Positions 43,999 through 56,030 are shown, numbered from the stretch's first letter. The stretch: DNA of 64,000 nt from Oegoconia quadripuncta (GCA_949316235.1 OX438751.1:22382801-22446800), one strand, 5' to 3'. Translations and numbers: made by a program. The notes: generated by a model from the sequence alone, not told the origin.

Positions 43999-45088
43999 TG
44001 TGGTTGTTAATACAAAGTTAAAGCTTTTTAAAAATAATTGGTTTATTACTATGTTAATTCTGTGGTATTAGTGTCCCATATTATATCCCAATTATGTTTA
44101 TTTATATCCCAAACGTAACGTTTGGATGTACAAAAAATAAAAAGTTTAATGAAACAACGTGCAGGCAGCAAAATGTGAAGCTATCACGGTCCACTTGTCG
44201 AAATATACAGAAAAGCACACTTCACCGGGGGCGCCCCATAGCAAGGCTAGATGTTTTACACCCGGGAGAGATGGATTGTTGTTTCAAACCTTTTTACATG
44301 TCCGAAATCATACATATAGGTCAATAAGTAATTTAAGGCTTATATTAACGAATATTTCGAAGTATATAACCCTGCTCATAAAACAGCAATCCTATTCACA
44401 ATATAATTGAACGGAGTTAATGACTAAATGAAAATTCGTCGGAAATATGGATTAAAATTAATAACCCTTTATATGTGAAAATGATGAGCTAATTTGTATT
44501 AAACAATAGTGCACAGGTAATTTACCGCGCGTCCATGCTGTTATCAGAAAGAGCGTGTGCTTTACGGGAACAATTAGCGGTTTCATATCGCCATAATAAC
44601 GGTCATACACAGAGTTACGCATTACGCGGCATAATACACAAGTGACCGCGACGAGCGAGGCGGCCATTTTGCGCAAATAATTCAGCAAGATTCGCGCGAA
44701 ATGGCCGCCACTTCCTGCTGTCGGGAGAGACAACACCATTGTGTGTAACACTTTGAATATTTAAATAGAAGCTCTTGCACTAAAAACATTGTAATTCCCG
44801 TTTATCGCCTACAATGCCACGGCAAATAATATTCAACGTTTACGAGTGTCCGGTCTAAAATAAGTCTCGTTCCTTAGCTTCCTCGGTTACTGTGCTCGCA
44901 TAGATTAGGCACGCACACATGCGCTGAGCAATAAAGGGTTCTTTATGGGGCACGAAACGGAAGAGTTTCATAGGCGATGCGGGTAGGAACACTGCGAACA
45001 ATGGCCGAGTGACCAGAGGCAAGAGTAGTGCTTCGTCTGGATTGCAGAATATAACTACCAGCTGTTTATACCCCAAATAGGCTTTCAT
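43999..45088. other. probable host DNA plus a repeat fragment
   Basis: Bases 44100-44230 carry a diverged member of the 37270-37440 family (AACGTAACGTTTGGATG, GAAATATACAGAAAAGCACA). Bases 44430-44760 are CpG-richer and repeat-free. Confidence 0.4.
44660..44708. promoter_or_regulatory. inverted GCGGCCATTT sites
   Basis: GCGGCCATTTTGCGC (44660-44674) and GCGCGAAATGGCCGC (44694-44708) form 15-bp inverted arms with one mismatch and a 19-bp spacer. Each arm contains GCCAT, the core of Pho/YY1 sites, in a CpG-rich repeat-free block. Regulatory function is inference only. Confidence 0.3.
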
Positions 45089-45200
45089 ATTAACAAAAAA
45101 TAAGTATTCGTGTAGTTTATAAACCGTCTGGTATCCACAATAACTTAGTTGCTAAGTGTGGTACTAGTATGCCCAAGGAATTTATATTTTTTAATTTATA
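45089..45200 (+). mobile_element. SINE-A 3' fragment
   Basis: CGTGTAGTTTATAAACCGTC, TGGTATCCACAATAAC, GCTAAGTGTGGTACTAG and GCCCAAGGAATTTATATTTT; diverged and headless. Confidence 0.65.
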
Positions 45201-47470
45201 TTACATACCTACATAAAGCTGTTTCCCGTAGGGGTAGACAGATACCACAGACTTTTACTTGCGACTGACACACCTCTTGCTTCATTCACTCTCGAAATCT
45301 TGTCCATATACATGCATGTCGGTATACGGTTACTCTTGAATTGGTCTTTCTTCGTCCCCGATTTGATCATGGGTCGTTCACCGTACGTACGCATACGTAC
45401 GTTTATTTATATTAATACTTTTCGCTAACGTAATGTATTTGTTTTTTATTATAAATTTAAAATTGTATTATCTCAAGTTTCTTTAGTAATTGGTAACTCT
45501 CAAGTCAATTCTACAAAAAAAAAACATAAAAGTATGCACGCAGATAATTATGAAGGCTATTCCTCGCACTTTTATAAATAAAAATGGATGGGTTGGGTTT
45601 CCTTTCAATATTTTGAAACTGGACCTTTTATTTCTATATTTGGGGAGCTTGTACCTGGCTACATTTACAATATTAAATAAAACATAACAAATCACAATTA
45701 GAGGACAAATACAGACTTTCAAAATTTGCTGGCTTTCACTCTTAATTCGGGGTCAGTGAATGTTTATTATCGCAACCCCGACTCCCATCAAGTCTGCCAA
45801 ATAGTCTGACTAAATTCAGGGGCAAATACAGTGCCAGTTTCCGGCCAAACGTACAGACAGTGCTACTTTAATGTTATTCAGCGCTGCGGTTATGGGGTAA
45901 TGAAATAAACTGCAACACTAGCAGCGTTCGTTTGGAATACGTTAGGGAAATAAACAATTAATATCAATTTTCGATTGTACATCCGTTGATTTCGAAATTA
46001 CCCAACTAACAAGTGACAAGGAAGTGGAATTAAAAAGCCATTTTGGGAAGCGAGCTCTGTCGCCGCCGGCGCGTATCACACGTCAAATTACTCTTCCCGT
46101 ATTTTGTTTGATATGTAGAAATCTTATATTCATTTGGGCCACTTGCGTAATTTGTATTGTGAAAAACAACGTGTTATTATTTTGTCATTCGCTTAGAATT
46201 CTTCTGGATACGAGTACCATAATTATCGGCCTTTCAAAGAGATTCTCGCTCGGCATAATAATAATGTGATGAAAATTTAATAGCAATAACAGTAAAAATA
46301 AATACTTTATAGACAAATTAAAAAGAATTCAAAACGATAAAGCACCGTCGTGGGAACTGTTAAACGACAGGGAACATATAAATCCTCTGTCGGCATTAGG
46401 GTTGTCACACAGTTATATTATATCTGAATTTAATAAACAATGACAAAAGTCTGCTGCTATTACTCATCTATTGTTGAATGAAACAATGAATTCTAGCGGT
46501 CTAGATAAATCTGACACAATAATTTTATAATATTTGTAGTATGATAAAGTTACGTTCACAGCTTTAACAACGGCAAATAAGGCAATGGTCGATATCTCGA
46601 CGCTCGTCTGTATACAGGGTGAATTTGAATTCGTGTAATTACCATGAACTGGTGACACCACTCTTGATTATAGAACAACTTTCCCCAAGGAACCATAGTC
46701 GAATTCGATAAAAAAATTCCCACACAAAGTAAATCATCCCACACCGACATGAGTATCAAATGATAATCCAGAATGCGCGGTAGTAAATATGTACATATAA
46801 AAAATCAAAAACAGAACTGAAAAGGCCCGATACATCAATCACGAATTGATCCAAACGGACGGCAGTGCCCAGATCATGTACTCAAAAAAAGTATTACCTA
46901 CATACCAGGAATCGCCTAGAAGCTTCGGACTCGGGTCTAAATAAAGCGAATTATTGTTTTTAATTTTTTATAGGTTTTAATTATCAATAGTAATCGATAA
47001 GTTCAACTTCTACTACGGAAATTCACGATGGAGAAATTAATGTATATCTCCACCTCCTCGTTGACTATAGCGTAACTCAAGTTTTTCGCAGCCCTAACGT
47101 CTCCCGATAAAAAGCCTTATAAAACTTGCATTTATTATCGGCCATAGGTTACGATGGTCCAAACGCCGCAATATAAGGGGGAACTGGCCATTCGACGCGA
47201 AGGTCATTAGTTTGACGTATTGCCACGATAAAACACCATTGATGTGTTTGCTTGGACCAGCTTTCTGGCGACTTGATAGAGTTCCGATTGGTGTCAAAGA
47301 TATAATAAGCGATTTATCGACGCTTTTAGAACTGGTGAGTATGTTTGAAGGTAGAAAGAACGGAGAAGTGAGGGAAACTGCCAATGAGTCAAAAGAAATC
47401 GTAAGTCCAACTTGATACCATCATTCGGATTACGTCAATAAGTAACGTCCGTCGCGGTCAGTCCTTAGTG
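45201..47470. other. single-copy-like stretch
   Basis: No repeat recognised apart from an alternating ACGTACGCATACGTACGT palindrome near 45383-45401. Frames of up to 96 codons (47094-47384, minus) have no recognised domain. Confidence 0.4.
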
Positions 47471-47955
47471 TAGGGACACACCTGCGGAAGGTACTGCGCC
47501 GACACTTCGGCGACTGAATTATCGGTCCTAGTATTCGGTTGGCATGACACACCAAACGCACCGAACGCGTAATTACGCGGCGCGCGGCGTCTACTTCAGA
47601 GCGTTACGCGACGGAAAATACGTGGCGTCGTCGTCTTCTGTGTCGGTGTGGTCACTAAAAGAGACGAAAGACACTTGTACTGAAAGAGAGAGATTAGTCA
47701 TTACTGAACAGGAACGCGACGTTGTCGCTCTTCGCTTTGAAAACGCGCGCAGAACGTTCAACTACGCTGGCCGAACTGGCTGGTCTCATGATGTATCGCT
47801 TGCTATACAAAAATGCTTTTCGCGGAAAGACGAAAGATTCGGTACTACGCTGAACGCCGCGTAATTTCGGCTGATGTGTTATGGGCAACATAAAAAACAC
47901 TGTGCGCGTAATGAGCCGAATTCTCGGTGCCGTACCTTCCGCAGGTGTGTCGCTA
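47471..47955. mobile_element. hAT-like MITE, 485 bp
   Basis: Left end TAGGGACACACCTGCGGAAG and right end, reverse-complemented, TAGCGACACACCTGCGGAAG. Similarity continues about 40 bp through GGTAC and TTCGGC. TAGNG fits the hAT terminal consensus. The interior is CpG-rich with repeated GCGTAAT motifs near both ends. An 8-bp target duplication is not apparent (CCTTAGTG against CATTGCCA). The 106-codon frame at 47544-47864 lies wholly inside; it has no recognised transposase motif. Confidence 0.7.
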
Positions 47956-48018
47956 CATTGCCATACGAGTGTTAATAAATGTCTTAATAGTCGATCCTGA
48001 TCGTTTCCAACTGAAGAC

Positions 48019-48168
48019 TTTTTTTATGCACGGGCACTTGACCTCAATCACATTTGATGTTAAGAGAAGATGAGGCCGAAGGTGGAACCGTACTGACCCG
48101 GAAACTCCATCTTATTTGCCGAACAGGCTATTTTATCTCTGACAACAGGAACACGACAATGCTGTTAT
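48019..48168 (-). mobile_element. SINE-C, head missing
   Basis: TTTTTTATGCACGGGCACTT, CAATCACATTTGATGTTAAG, GAAGGTGGAACCGTACTGAC and CTCTGACAACAGGAACACG. Confidence 0.75.
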
Positions 48169-48324
48169 TGCTGTTTGGTGGCAGATTTAGATAATATGTC
48201 ATGTACCCTGCTGGAGATCACGGCAGACTCCAAATCGTAAATCCTAGGTTGTTTGCATTAAGCTTCGGAGGCGGTTACATTGAGTGTTAATCCAAGCCAG
48301 TGGTCTACAGGGGCGACTTAAAAA

Positions 48325-48460
48325 GACTGATTCTCAGGTCACTAGACAGATGTAAATCTATCAATCCGCACTGGGCTTGCGTGGTGGATTCTGGCCCATA
48401 CCCTCTTCCAGTGAGAGGAGGCTGTTCCTCCTGGAACGTGTAAACTGATGATAATGAACA
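48325..48460 (+). repeat. dispersed SINE/LINE 3' fragment
   Basis: GACTGATTCTCAGGTCACTA, ATCAATCCGCACTGGGC, GTGGTGGATTCTGGCCCATA and AGTGAGAGGAGGCTGT followed by a GATGATAATGA remnant of the tail. Confidence 0.65.
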
Positions 48461-48617
48461 TCGTCATTCCCCTACGATTAGCGATGTTAAGAAACGTGTG
48501 ACGCGGTCAGTCTCCTTGGATGAGTCACCACTAATCATCATCTTCATATCAGCCGAAACTGCTGCTGCTGCAACTGCTGGACAAATTCTACTAATAATTG
48601 CCGGTAATTATGAATAA

Positions 48618-48852
48618 CTAGCTTTCCTCCCGCGACTTCGTCCGCGTGGAAGATTTTATCAAAATACAAACAACAAACTTTCATCCCCTATTTTATCCCC
48701 TTGGGGGTAGAAATTATCAAAATCCTTTCTTAGCGGATGCCTACGTCATAACATCTACCTGCATGCCAAATTTCAGCCCGATCCGTCCAGTGGTTTGGGC
48801 TGGGCGTTGATAGATCACTATGTCAGTCACTTTTGAGTTATATATATTTAGA
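48618..48852 (-). mobile_element. Helitron-like element, complete ends
   Basis: On the minus strand it starts TC (complement of GA at 48851-48852) and ends CTAG (48618-48621). It is bordered by A on the left and T on the right, as expected for Helitron insertion between A and T. Contains GCGACTTCGTCCGCGTGG and the CAAATTTCAGCCCGATCCG block. Confidence 0.75.
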
Positions 48853-49303
48853 TTGTCAATTAATCATACCAACCGCAACATGCACATTTTCTTGTTTATG
48901 TTTATTTAATGTTTAAATTTTATTTATAGAGAAATAATATAAATACCTTTTATTTTATTTAATAGCATTTTCATAGAATTCCACGTTTTCCAGGTTGTGT
49001 TTCGATCGAAAATTAATAGCGAATGCAGTTGTTTAAATGTGACGAGTGAATGAATCAACTCAGCTCAATCTCAGGGAATTGAATCAATTTGAGTTGCGCA
49101 TTCCCCGACTGTAGGTACTTTTAGATGAACATTAATGCAGCTCAACATTATTTGGAGCAAACTAAAATACTAACGAGCTATGATTACTACAAATAAACGA
49201 GTCCTTGAGACAATTGACTCTGATTGAGCATCGAATACAGATTGCGAGCAATTAGTTACATAGCAATTGTTGCGCAAATGTTATGCGCAAAGGTTTGATT
49301 ATA

Positions 49304-49536
49304 TCTATCTAACATTATAAATTCGAAAGTTTCGATGTTTGTTTGTTGATTACTCAATCACGGCGAAATGGATGATCGGGTTTGGAGGAAATTTAGTATA
49401 TAAAGGAATATATCGTGGATTGAGACATAGGACATTATTTATCCAGATAAAGTGAGTTGTTCCCGTGGTATAAACAAATGAAATACAGAGGGGACGAAAT
49501 TATTTGACGCAGGCGACGCCGCAGGCGGAAAGTTAG
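49304..49536 (+). mobile_element. Helitron-like element, complete ends
   Basis: Begins TCTATCTAACATTATAAA (TC at 49304) and ends GCAGGCGGAAAG-type sequence with TTAG at 49533-49536, one base from CTAG. Bordered by T..., A..T-type flanks. About the same length as the copy at 48618 but inverted, 450 bp away. Confidence 0.72.
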
Positions 49537-50365
49537 TAGTACATATGTTTGTATGGCCCTTATCTTTCTTACTTGGTCGAATAAAATAACAAGTGGCTTG
49601 TTGTATTCGTTGATCAAATAATTAACTTGGTAGTTAGTTTTTTTTTAAATATCTACCGGAATAATAAAAGAAATACAAGATATTTTGACGGGTCGTTCAT
49701 TTAGATTAACTATAAATAAATAAATATTTCGGACACTTACACCAAAAACCTTTTATTTTTTTACAGGTACTTGTTATTCAAAACTAAGTACATAAGGAGT
49801 ATAGTGTCCTGAGCTAATTACCTACCTTTATAACAAAATCTTTATTTGCATCACAGATTGTATAAAAATGTAACTTGGCTACTTATTTGTTTTTCTACGG
49901 TAGCTGTCTTCCTGCGATACGGTTCTATGACTAGTGTAGGAGACAGAGTTTCAGTAATATTATTCTTAGATAAAGATGCCAGGATAACATTTGTTTAAAT
50001 ATTATACTACCTATGGTAAAAAAATGTGAGTTCTATAGTGTTTAATGGCATAATAATAAAGATTTCATTTCAAAGATTTCATTTCAAAGATTTCATTTCA
50101 TTTATAACAGTAAATTATTATATCTCAGATGGTATCTAAATTTTTTGACCAGTGATTAAACGAACATTACCGCCACCGTGGCTTCATAAAAGTGCCGTAA
50201 TTAGGTTTATGCGGAATTTTATGGTAACTTAGAGATGTGTCACACTCCTAGGTTCCTTGAGCAATCATAATGTTCGGTTGCTAATGACTCGACACCGCTA
50301 GTACCTACGCCGAGAATATGTTAATCCTATTGATCTTGCATACGTTAGACTTAAATCTATGCTGA
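49537..50365. other. no gene; short tandem run
   Basis: Bases 50058-50100 hold three copies of the 14-mer AAGATTTCATTTCA. The rest is AT-rich and unassigned. Confidence 0.5.
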
Positions 50366-50680
50366 ACCGCCTCCGTGGCTCAATGTAAACAAGATAGTAT
50401 TCACGAATCGGAGGACGTGGGTTCGATCCCCAGCGGGGTACATGTTTAGTACTCTGTTTGGCTGATGGTAGAGTATTTTAAAAGTCAGCATGGCTAGATA
50501 ATACCGTCTTATCTAAGTCTGCCGCCAAACACCAATGTTAATATATATCAGAGATAAGATAGCCAGTCCCCCCAATAATATGGACTTTCCGGGTCAGAAC
50601 GCTTCCACCTTCGGCCTCGTTGTCAGTTAACATCAGGTGTGATTGAGGTCAAGTGATAACTCGTTGTGCATAAAAAAACA
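50366..50680 (+). mobile_element. SINE-C, near full length
   Basis: The copy that defines the family. The tRNA-like head starts about CCGCCTCCGTGGCTCAATG and has a box B-like GGTTCGATCCC (50410-50420). The middle is TGGCTGATGGTAGAG, then CAATGTTAATATATATCAG and AGATAAGATAGCCAGTCC, then CAGTTAACATCAGGTGTG. The end GTTGTGCATAAAAAAACA is an A-rich tail. This shows that the TTTTTTATGCA copies elsewhere lie on the minus strand. Confidence 0.8.
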
Positions 50681-50988
50681 TTAGAATAAAATGTTATCGA
50701 AACTAAAAAAGGTTTGTAATACAGGCCAGCAAGGAATGATAATTAAAATTTTATTTATACAGTAACTAATTGTTCGAAGTAGTAATTCTTAAATTCAGTT
50801 GATTTAAAATACCATTCAACATTACAAATAGACACTATAATACACAATTACGTATGTATAATTAGTTTTATGAATTCAAAGCTAATACGAGTATAATTCA
50901 CTTATCGTATTTTTATGCATAATAGTTTAGCTGGTGCGATCATAGGGCTATACCCCACGCAAACAAACACACACGCCTACATACCTAT
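50681..50988. other. no recognised feature
   Basis: AT-rich; nothing recognised. Confidence 0.4.
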
Positions 50989-51088
50989 AGGTGTACCAAA
51001 TTTGTATCTAAATCCGTTCATCCGACGCTGTGATTGATCAACAAACAAACATCCGAACTTTGGCATTTATAATATTAGTTACATTAGA
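50989..51088 (-). mobile_element. Helitron-like 5' end fragment
   Basis: Retains the AAATCCGTTCATCCG block and the TTTATAATATTAGTTACATT start, ending at GA (51087-51088) followed by T. The CTAG side is absent. Confidence 0.6.
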
Positions 51089-51159
51089 TAAGAACACGAT
51101 ATCAAAAGCCATTCAAAATAACTATAAATTGTAAATTTTTAAAAATCTCGACAGTTTAT

Positions 51160-51380
51160 AATATCATCCCAATACACTAAACAACTGTCTTAAATCTAAA
51201 TGTCTAAAAACGACGACTTAACCGCTTTTCATTAAACACTTACTTTAGTACCTCGTTTAGTCTTTAAAATAAAAAAAAAACGGACTCAATCAGACCACGC
51301 ATTACTGAGATACTCCGGACAAAGAATACACACACATACATACTGTCAAACAAACACCCGTAGTTTTTCGTCGGGAGCTA
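51160..51380. repeat. repeat D, uninterrupted copy
   Basis: ATCATCCCAATACACTAAAC, GACTTAACCGCTTTTCATTA, ACTGAGATACTCCGGACAAA and TCGTCGGGAGCTAAAAAAC. It serves as the empty-site comparison for the split copies at 28491-28985 and 56205-56600. Confidence 0.6.
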
Positions 51381-51832
51381 AAAAACTCAAGACGCAATAT
51401 TATAATTTGAATATGCGCCTAATCAGAAAACCTTATCTGTTATGTTTTATCAACTTTAATATTACCTAAAAAAATTAAATGGGCGTTACAAACTGCCTTT
51501 CCTCGACAATTAACTAGAAAAAAATAAATACGAATTAGACTAGATATCATCTGCACTTAAAAAAAGTGAAATGGTGAAGGGACGCAAGTTGCGTGTTGAA
51601 ATTTCCGACTGTGTATTTTATTTACGTAAAAACAGCTCTTGGTTGAGACGTCACGCGAAGGGTGACCACGGTCGATCATTACGGGATTCCTTTAGGCAAG
51701 GTTTCCACCAGAAATGACCCAATTTCCGGAGGAATTTATACATAGATGGCAACCCTAGACCTGTTAATTTCATATACATGGCTAGCTAATATAAATAAAT
51801 GTAGTGATAAATAAAGTACAATAATTTTTATT
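51381..51832. other. no recognised feature
   Basis: Nothing recognised. Confidence 0.4.
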
Positions 51833-52215
51833 TTCGTTTTATGTTCTCCTCTAGGAGAAGGCAAAGGGATCTAGCCCATAACAGCCATGTCTTATTTCTC
51901 TTATTTTTTCAGTTTGTAAATCAGTCTCAGTCAAAACACGTAATTCGTCGTATACTTGGCGTATACAGAGTCTAGTCACGGTCAAGTCATTCTTCAGTAA
52001 AGTGGCAGAATGTTTTACAAAAGATTTTGGCGGCTTCTTGTGGGAACCCGAAAGCTCCGTTACGCACTTTAATTTACACTTCCCTTCACTTGTACACCAT
52101 CACTAACGTTTGCTGCACAATATTCTGCCATTATTAAGCTTCAAAAGTTAGAATGCACAAATTATAAGAATTATAAAGAAAAATGCTACTTCACTCGCCG
52201 AGTTCCCGTCAAAAA
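51833..52215 (+). repeat. repeat E, copy 1
   Basis: Starts TTCTCCTCTAGGAGAAGGCA and ends GTTCCCGTCAAAAAGCC, about 380 bp. Closely matches 60208-60605 over the whole length. No frame, box B or inverted ends were found, so the class is unknown. Confidence 0.8.
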
Positions 52216-52915
52216 GCCGGGAACATGGAAAATGTTTTTAATTTTTTAAAATTTGTTACGGCTCGAACTCTTCGTGGGCCATCTACGCTACGCCCTACTC
52301 GTAACTTGCCGTGTTCCATATCTCGCGGCGAGTGGCTCGCCTGCAATTAGGACGTCACGTCACTGTACTCGCGTGAGTTACGAGATCCGATTTAATAAGC
52401 CCCTGGCACGATAGTCGACAATAGCACCCCGGTAGTGACGTGGTATTTAAACGAAATAAACTAGAATATAAACCACGAGAGGCTTGTTAGGAATTGGCTC
52501 GCTTTCTAATACTGGGCCAACCAACCACCTCCAATCATATGGTTTTTCGGGCCGAATTAGAAATGTGCATAGTACGTGCTCCGGAATTTTTCCATACGCA
52601 CATTTCTTGACTGCAAACATTTATTCCATGACCTTAGTGAGCACGCAGCTTCTCTTCAGTCCGTCCTGAATGTACTGAGGGAATATTTTTTTTTATAAAC
52701 ATTGGGTTGGTACTTGCCTCAATCACACCTGATATAGTAGGTAAATGAAAAAAAAAAACTGGCATGATTAATAATAGAATTGCCGAAATATCTACGAGGA
52801 CATTATTAATAAAACGACAAAAAATTGGCATGTTTTCTGACTTCAGGGAGTCGATTCTGTAAGGTTGTTTGGGCCGCGTCTGAATTCGTTCTTTACGGTC
52901 ATACCCGACCGGTCT
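52216..52915. other. no gene; SINE-C scrap
   Basis: Bases 52687-52735 (TTTTTTTATAAACATTGGG, CAATCACACCTGATAT) are the tail side of a minus SINE-C. Bases 52216-52480 are GC-richer and probably single-copy. Confidence 0.5.
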
Positions 52916-53157
52916 ACGACCTGTTTGGTGTAGTGGTTAGCAACACTGACCACTATACCAAAAGGTTGCGGGTTCGAATCTCGCTAGGGGCATTATGTTT
53001 GTGTGATGAATACGGACATGTGTAATCGAGTTATGGATGTTTTCATTTGTAACAAAGATTTATTTCCAAAAACCAACACAAGCTTATAGTTGCTAACTGT
53101 GGAGCTAGATGGCGCTGTATGTATGTCTAAGGATATTTATATTTATTTATTTATTTT
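52916..53157 (+). mobile_element. SINE-A, with internal deletion
   Basis: Complete head: ACGACCTGTTTGGTGTAGTG, with box B GGTTCGAATCT (one change). The ATCAACCATCT..TATCC block is deleted, joining CCAAAAACC to AACACAAGC. AT tail TTATTTATTTATTTTT is present. Confidence 0.86.
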
Positions 53158-54754
53158 TGTATCATCAGTCATCTTTTAATTTATACCAGAACCAACCTGG
53201 CGATATTTATGAACAGAAAGGAATTATTTAAATCGGTTCACAAAATGTAGGAGATACCATGGAACATGGAACAAAACTAGCCGAATTGATAATTTCCTGT
53301 TCTTTGGATATCAGTAAAAATCTAAGGCATAGGTACATACATTTAAATGTGGAATACCACTTTTACAATGAGTATAGAATTGATATACGAGGACAAACGA
53401 TGCAGCAACATTTTAAAATATATTCCACGGTCTCACGTACTTAAACTTACCAATTTCAACTTTTTCATATTTTTTACGACTTTGAGGTCCTTAAAATTAC
53501 ATAAAAAACGTTCATTACCCAGGAAGTAGATACTCGGGTGGGTCCAATATGAGTAAGGACATAACGGGGAGACTCCCCCTCTGTTCTTCATTTCATTTGG
53601 CAGTTATTCAGTCTCGACCTCTGTCGACAGCCACTGACATCGCCATAAAACGTAATGAAAAAGAATAATTTCAAAATTTAAACCCATCCGAACGTCTGCC
53701 GTAAATAATTGTTCTTATTTTAAAATTCAAATTGAGGAATCCTCGTAACGCGTTCAGAAACCCGGGAGAGCTATTATTCATAGTCCAAACACGTTATTTA
53801 ATTTACGATATACAGAAACGGTACATAGCGAAATAAACGGATAGCTTTGTTTGGATGTTACTTATAACTCGATTTGCTTTTGTGAAATTCCTGAAATATA
53901 AGTCCTAATGGGACAAGAGTTTAAATTCAAAGCAAATTACGTTAAAGGGAATAAACGCAAAAGTTGCATAGTGGATTACAAAGCACTGTTCGTTATACCG
54001 GAGCCATGATTAATAGAAACAAATTTATCTTGCGTTGTTATAAATTACGGCTTATGCACTGGTTTAGAGTGGGAAATTAAGAAAAAGCGACCGTTTCCCA
54101 TGGTAAAGCGTGCTAAAATACAAAGATGCAACATCATTTTTCAGTTTTACTACGAAATTTTTAACGTGGCAGTAGCTAACGCTTCAGGGACATGGTAATT
54201 TTCACAAATGACCTATGTAAAGCGATCTGCGAGAGGTGCAATAACTCGATTTGCGAATAAATGGCTCGGAAGTTGATCTACTACTTGCTCCCCTAAATCG
54301 TTCCCGTGTGAAGCGAAAATGTTCCGTCCGCACTTCCATTGCTGCGTTAGTCATGCCAGAAAGTTTGAACCATAAAACGAGAGCTGCAATAATGGGTTTA
54401 AAATGCTTTTTACCATTCACTATGAACGTTTGCAAGCGATTTGGTACAAGAAAGTTTTTTGTTGTGAACGCGACCTCTGACTGGCTTTTCTCTCGGATCT
54501 CCCATTTGAACGCGCCAATGAAAAATGGCGGCTTAACTGTCAAAATGGTTATTGATGGATGATAGAGGTTAAAATTTAGTTTAACAGATGCGAGATTAGC
54601 GAATGTGGAGTAGACGCTCCATTTTTTAAATCGCACGCTGGAAACGTGTTATTAGTTTGAAGTATATTATTTTGTAAATTCTCCTTAAATATAATTTAAA
54701 TTCTTAATCATGTTCAAAATCTGTGCAGCCGTTTCGAAGATTAGCTTTTATGAC
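53158..54754. other. single-copy-like stretch
   Basis: No recognised repeats until the repeat D fragment at 54707-54754. The opposed frames at 54202-54636 (minus, 144 codons) and 54251-54562 (plus, 103 codons) show no domain, signal peptide or transposase motif. Confidence 0.4.
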
Positions 54755-54986
54755 ACAAATAAATAAATATTTCGGACACTTACACCAATCATCTAGTCCC
54801 AAACTAAGCAAAGCTTGTGCTATGGATACTAGGTAACGGATAAACATACATAAATATTTATATAAACATCCATGACTCGGAAATAAATGTTCGTATTCAT
54901 CACAAACATTTACCCCTCGCGGGATTCGAACCCGCAACCGTTGGTTTCGCAGACAGGGTCACTATCCACTACACCAACCGCTCGTC
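54755..54986 (-). mobile_element. SINE-B, full length
   Basis: The best SINE-B copy: tail AAATAAATAAATATTTCGG, CTAAGCAAAGCTTGTGC, AACGGATAAACATACATAAA, CATCCATGACTCGG, an intact box B complement (GGATTCGAACC), CGTTGGTTTCGCAGACAGGG and CACTACACCAACCG before a CGTC edge. Confidence 0.88.
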
Positions 54987-55546
54987 ACACAGCTTGCTTA
55001 GTTGATATTTTGACAGTCTCTGGTGTTTTCCAAAATAAAATTTATTTTCTTACGAGTTTAAATATATTGTAGGCATAGAATAATATATTACTGTGTATGG
55101 ACCGTGTCGTTAATCAAAATGGCATTACTTTATTGGTGTCAAAATGAGAGTTTGTAACCAATGGAAATTCAGTCATACACCGACTTAGTTCGCGAACAGT
55201 CGTATGAAATGTTGTAAAAAATTGCAGCACATACCAGAGAAATGTGACCAATAAACATGCGAGTATTTTTTAAGTTTAACAAACATAATACATTACTCGT
55301 AAAGTCATATTTTTAATAGATATTGTGATTTTTTCTTACTTTAATAGGTTGTGAGCACAGACTGATAAAACGGCCATTTATTCTCAGCAGTCCTATTAGT
55401 TCTCGAGGATTCTAAGATATGGCGTTGTTTTATCTACTAAGAAAAGCGCGAAAAAGGTTAATTCGCGCAACCGTATCTGGGATATCAGTGTTTGAAATAT
55501 TTTGGACTCACACTATCACGTGTTCAATGGACCGCGGCTAATCAAT
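54987..55546. other. no recognised feature
   Basis: Nothing recognised. Confidence 0.4.
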
Positions 55547-55549
55547 TCA

Positions 55550-56030
55550 AATCAAATCAAATCAAATCAAAATATTTTATTTCATAGGCTAAAATTATCA
55601 CTTGAAAACGTCACTATTAATATTAATATTACATTTAAATTTTAAATTTACTGCTCATTCACAAAGCTGACTCCCCAGAGAAGAACGAGCAAGAAACTCT
55701 AGGGTTGCTCTTTTAAACAGCTTATGGGTTGCGATTTGATAATTATATGAATAATAAGACAGCTATGTCCATGCTTGCTTATCATTCTAATAGTCAGTGA
55801 TTTTATAATAGCCTTTTGTTAATAATTTCTGTTTTATGATTGCTTTAAATTTATTTAAAGGCAAATTTTGAATGTCTACTAGAACCTTATTATAAAAGCG
55901 TATACATTGCACTTTGAAGGATTTACTAACTTTGTAAAGTCGGCTAACATAAATAGATAACTGGTTCTTATTCCTTGTATTGACATTGTGCCTATCACTA
56001 TTTTTAGCGAATTAGAACCTAATATAGGCT
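55550..56030 (-). pseudogene. LINE 3' fragment with ORF2 C-terminus
   Basis: A 5'-truncated LINE on the minus strand. About 75 codons of the ORF2 C-terminus run in frame from about 56030 to the stop at 55789-55787. They contain SDRHNVNTRNKNQLSIYVSR, then FYNKVLVDIQNLPLNKFK and KGYYKITDY before the stop. The HNTRN, RFYNK and NLP..KFK signatures are typical of the tail of lepidopteran jockey/CR1-type ORF2. The 3' UTR follows, with the CTTGCTCGTTCTTCTCTGGG block shared with 18490 and 25530, and the tail is a pure TTTGATTTGATTTGATT repeat at about 55547-55570. No frameshift lies in the retained part. The RT core is absent, so it cannot function. Confidence 0.8.

Noticed and set aside
47544..47864. 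106-codon frame as a possible transposase
   Set aside because: Lies inside the hAT-like MITE, but no hAT dimerisation or catalytic motif could be seen; kept only as a finding.
54202..54636. 144-codon frame on the minus strand, with a 103-codon frame opposite
   Set aside because: No recognisable domain and no signal peptide or transposase motif; most likely a chance opening of complementary frames.
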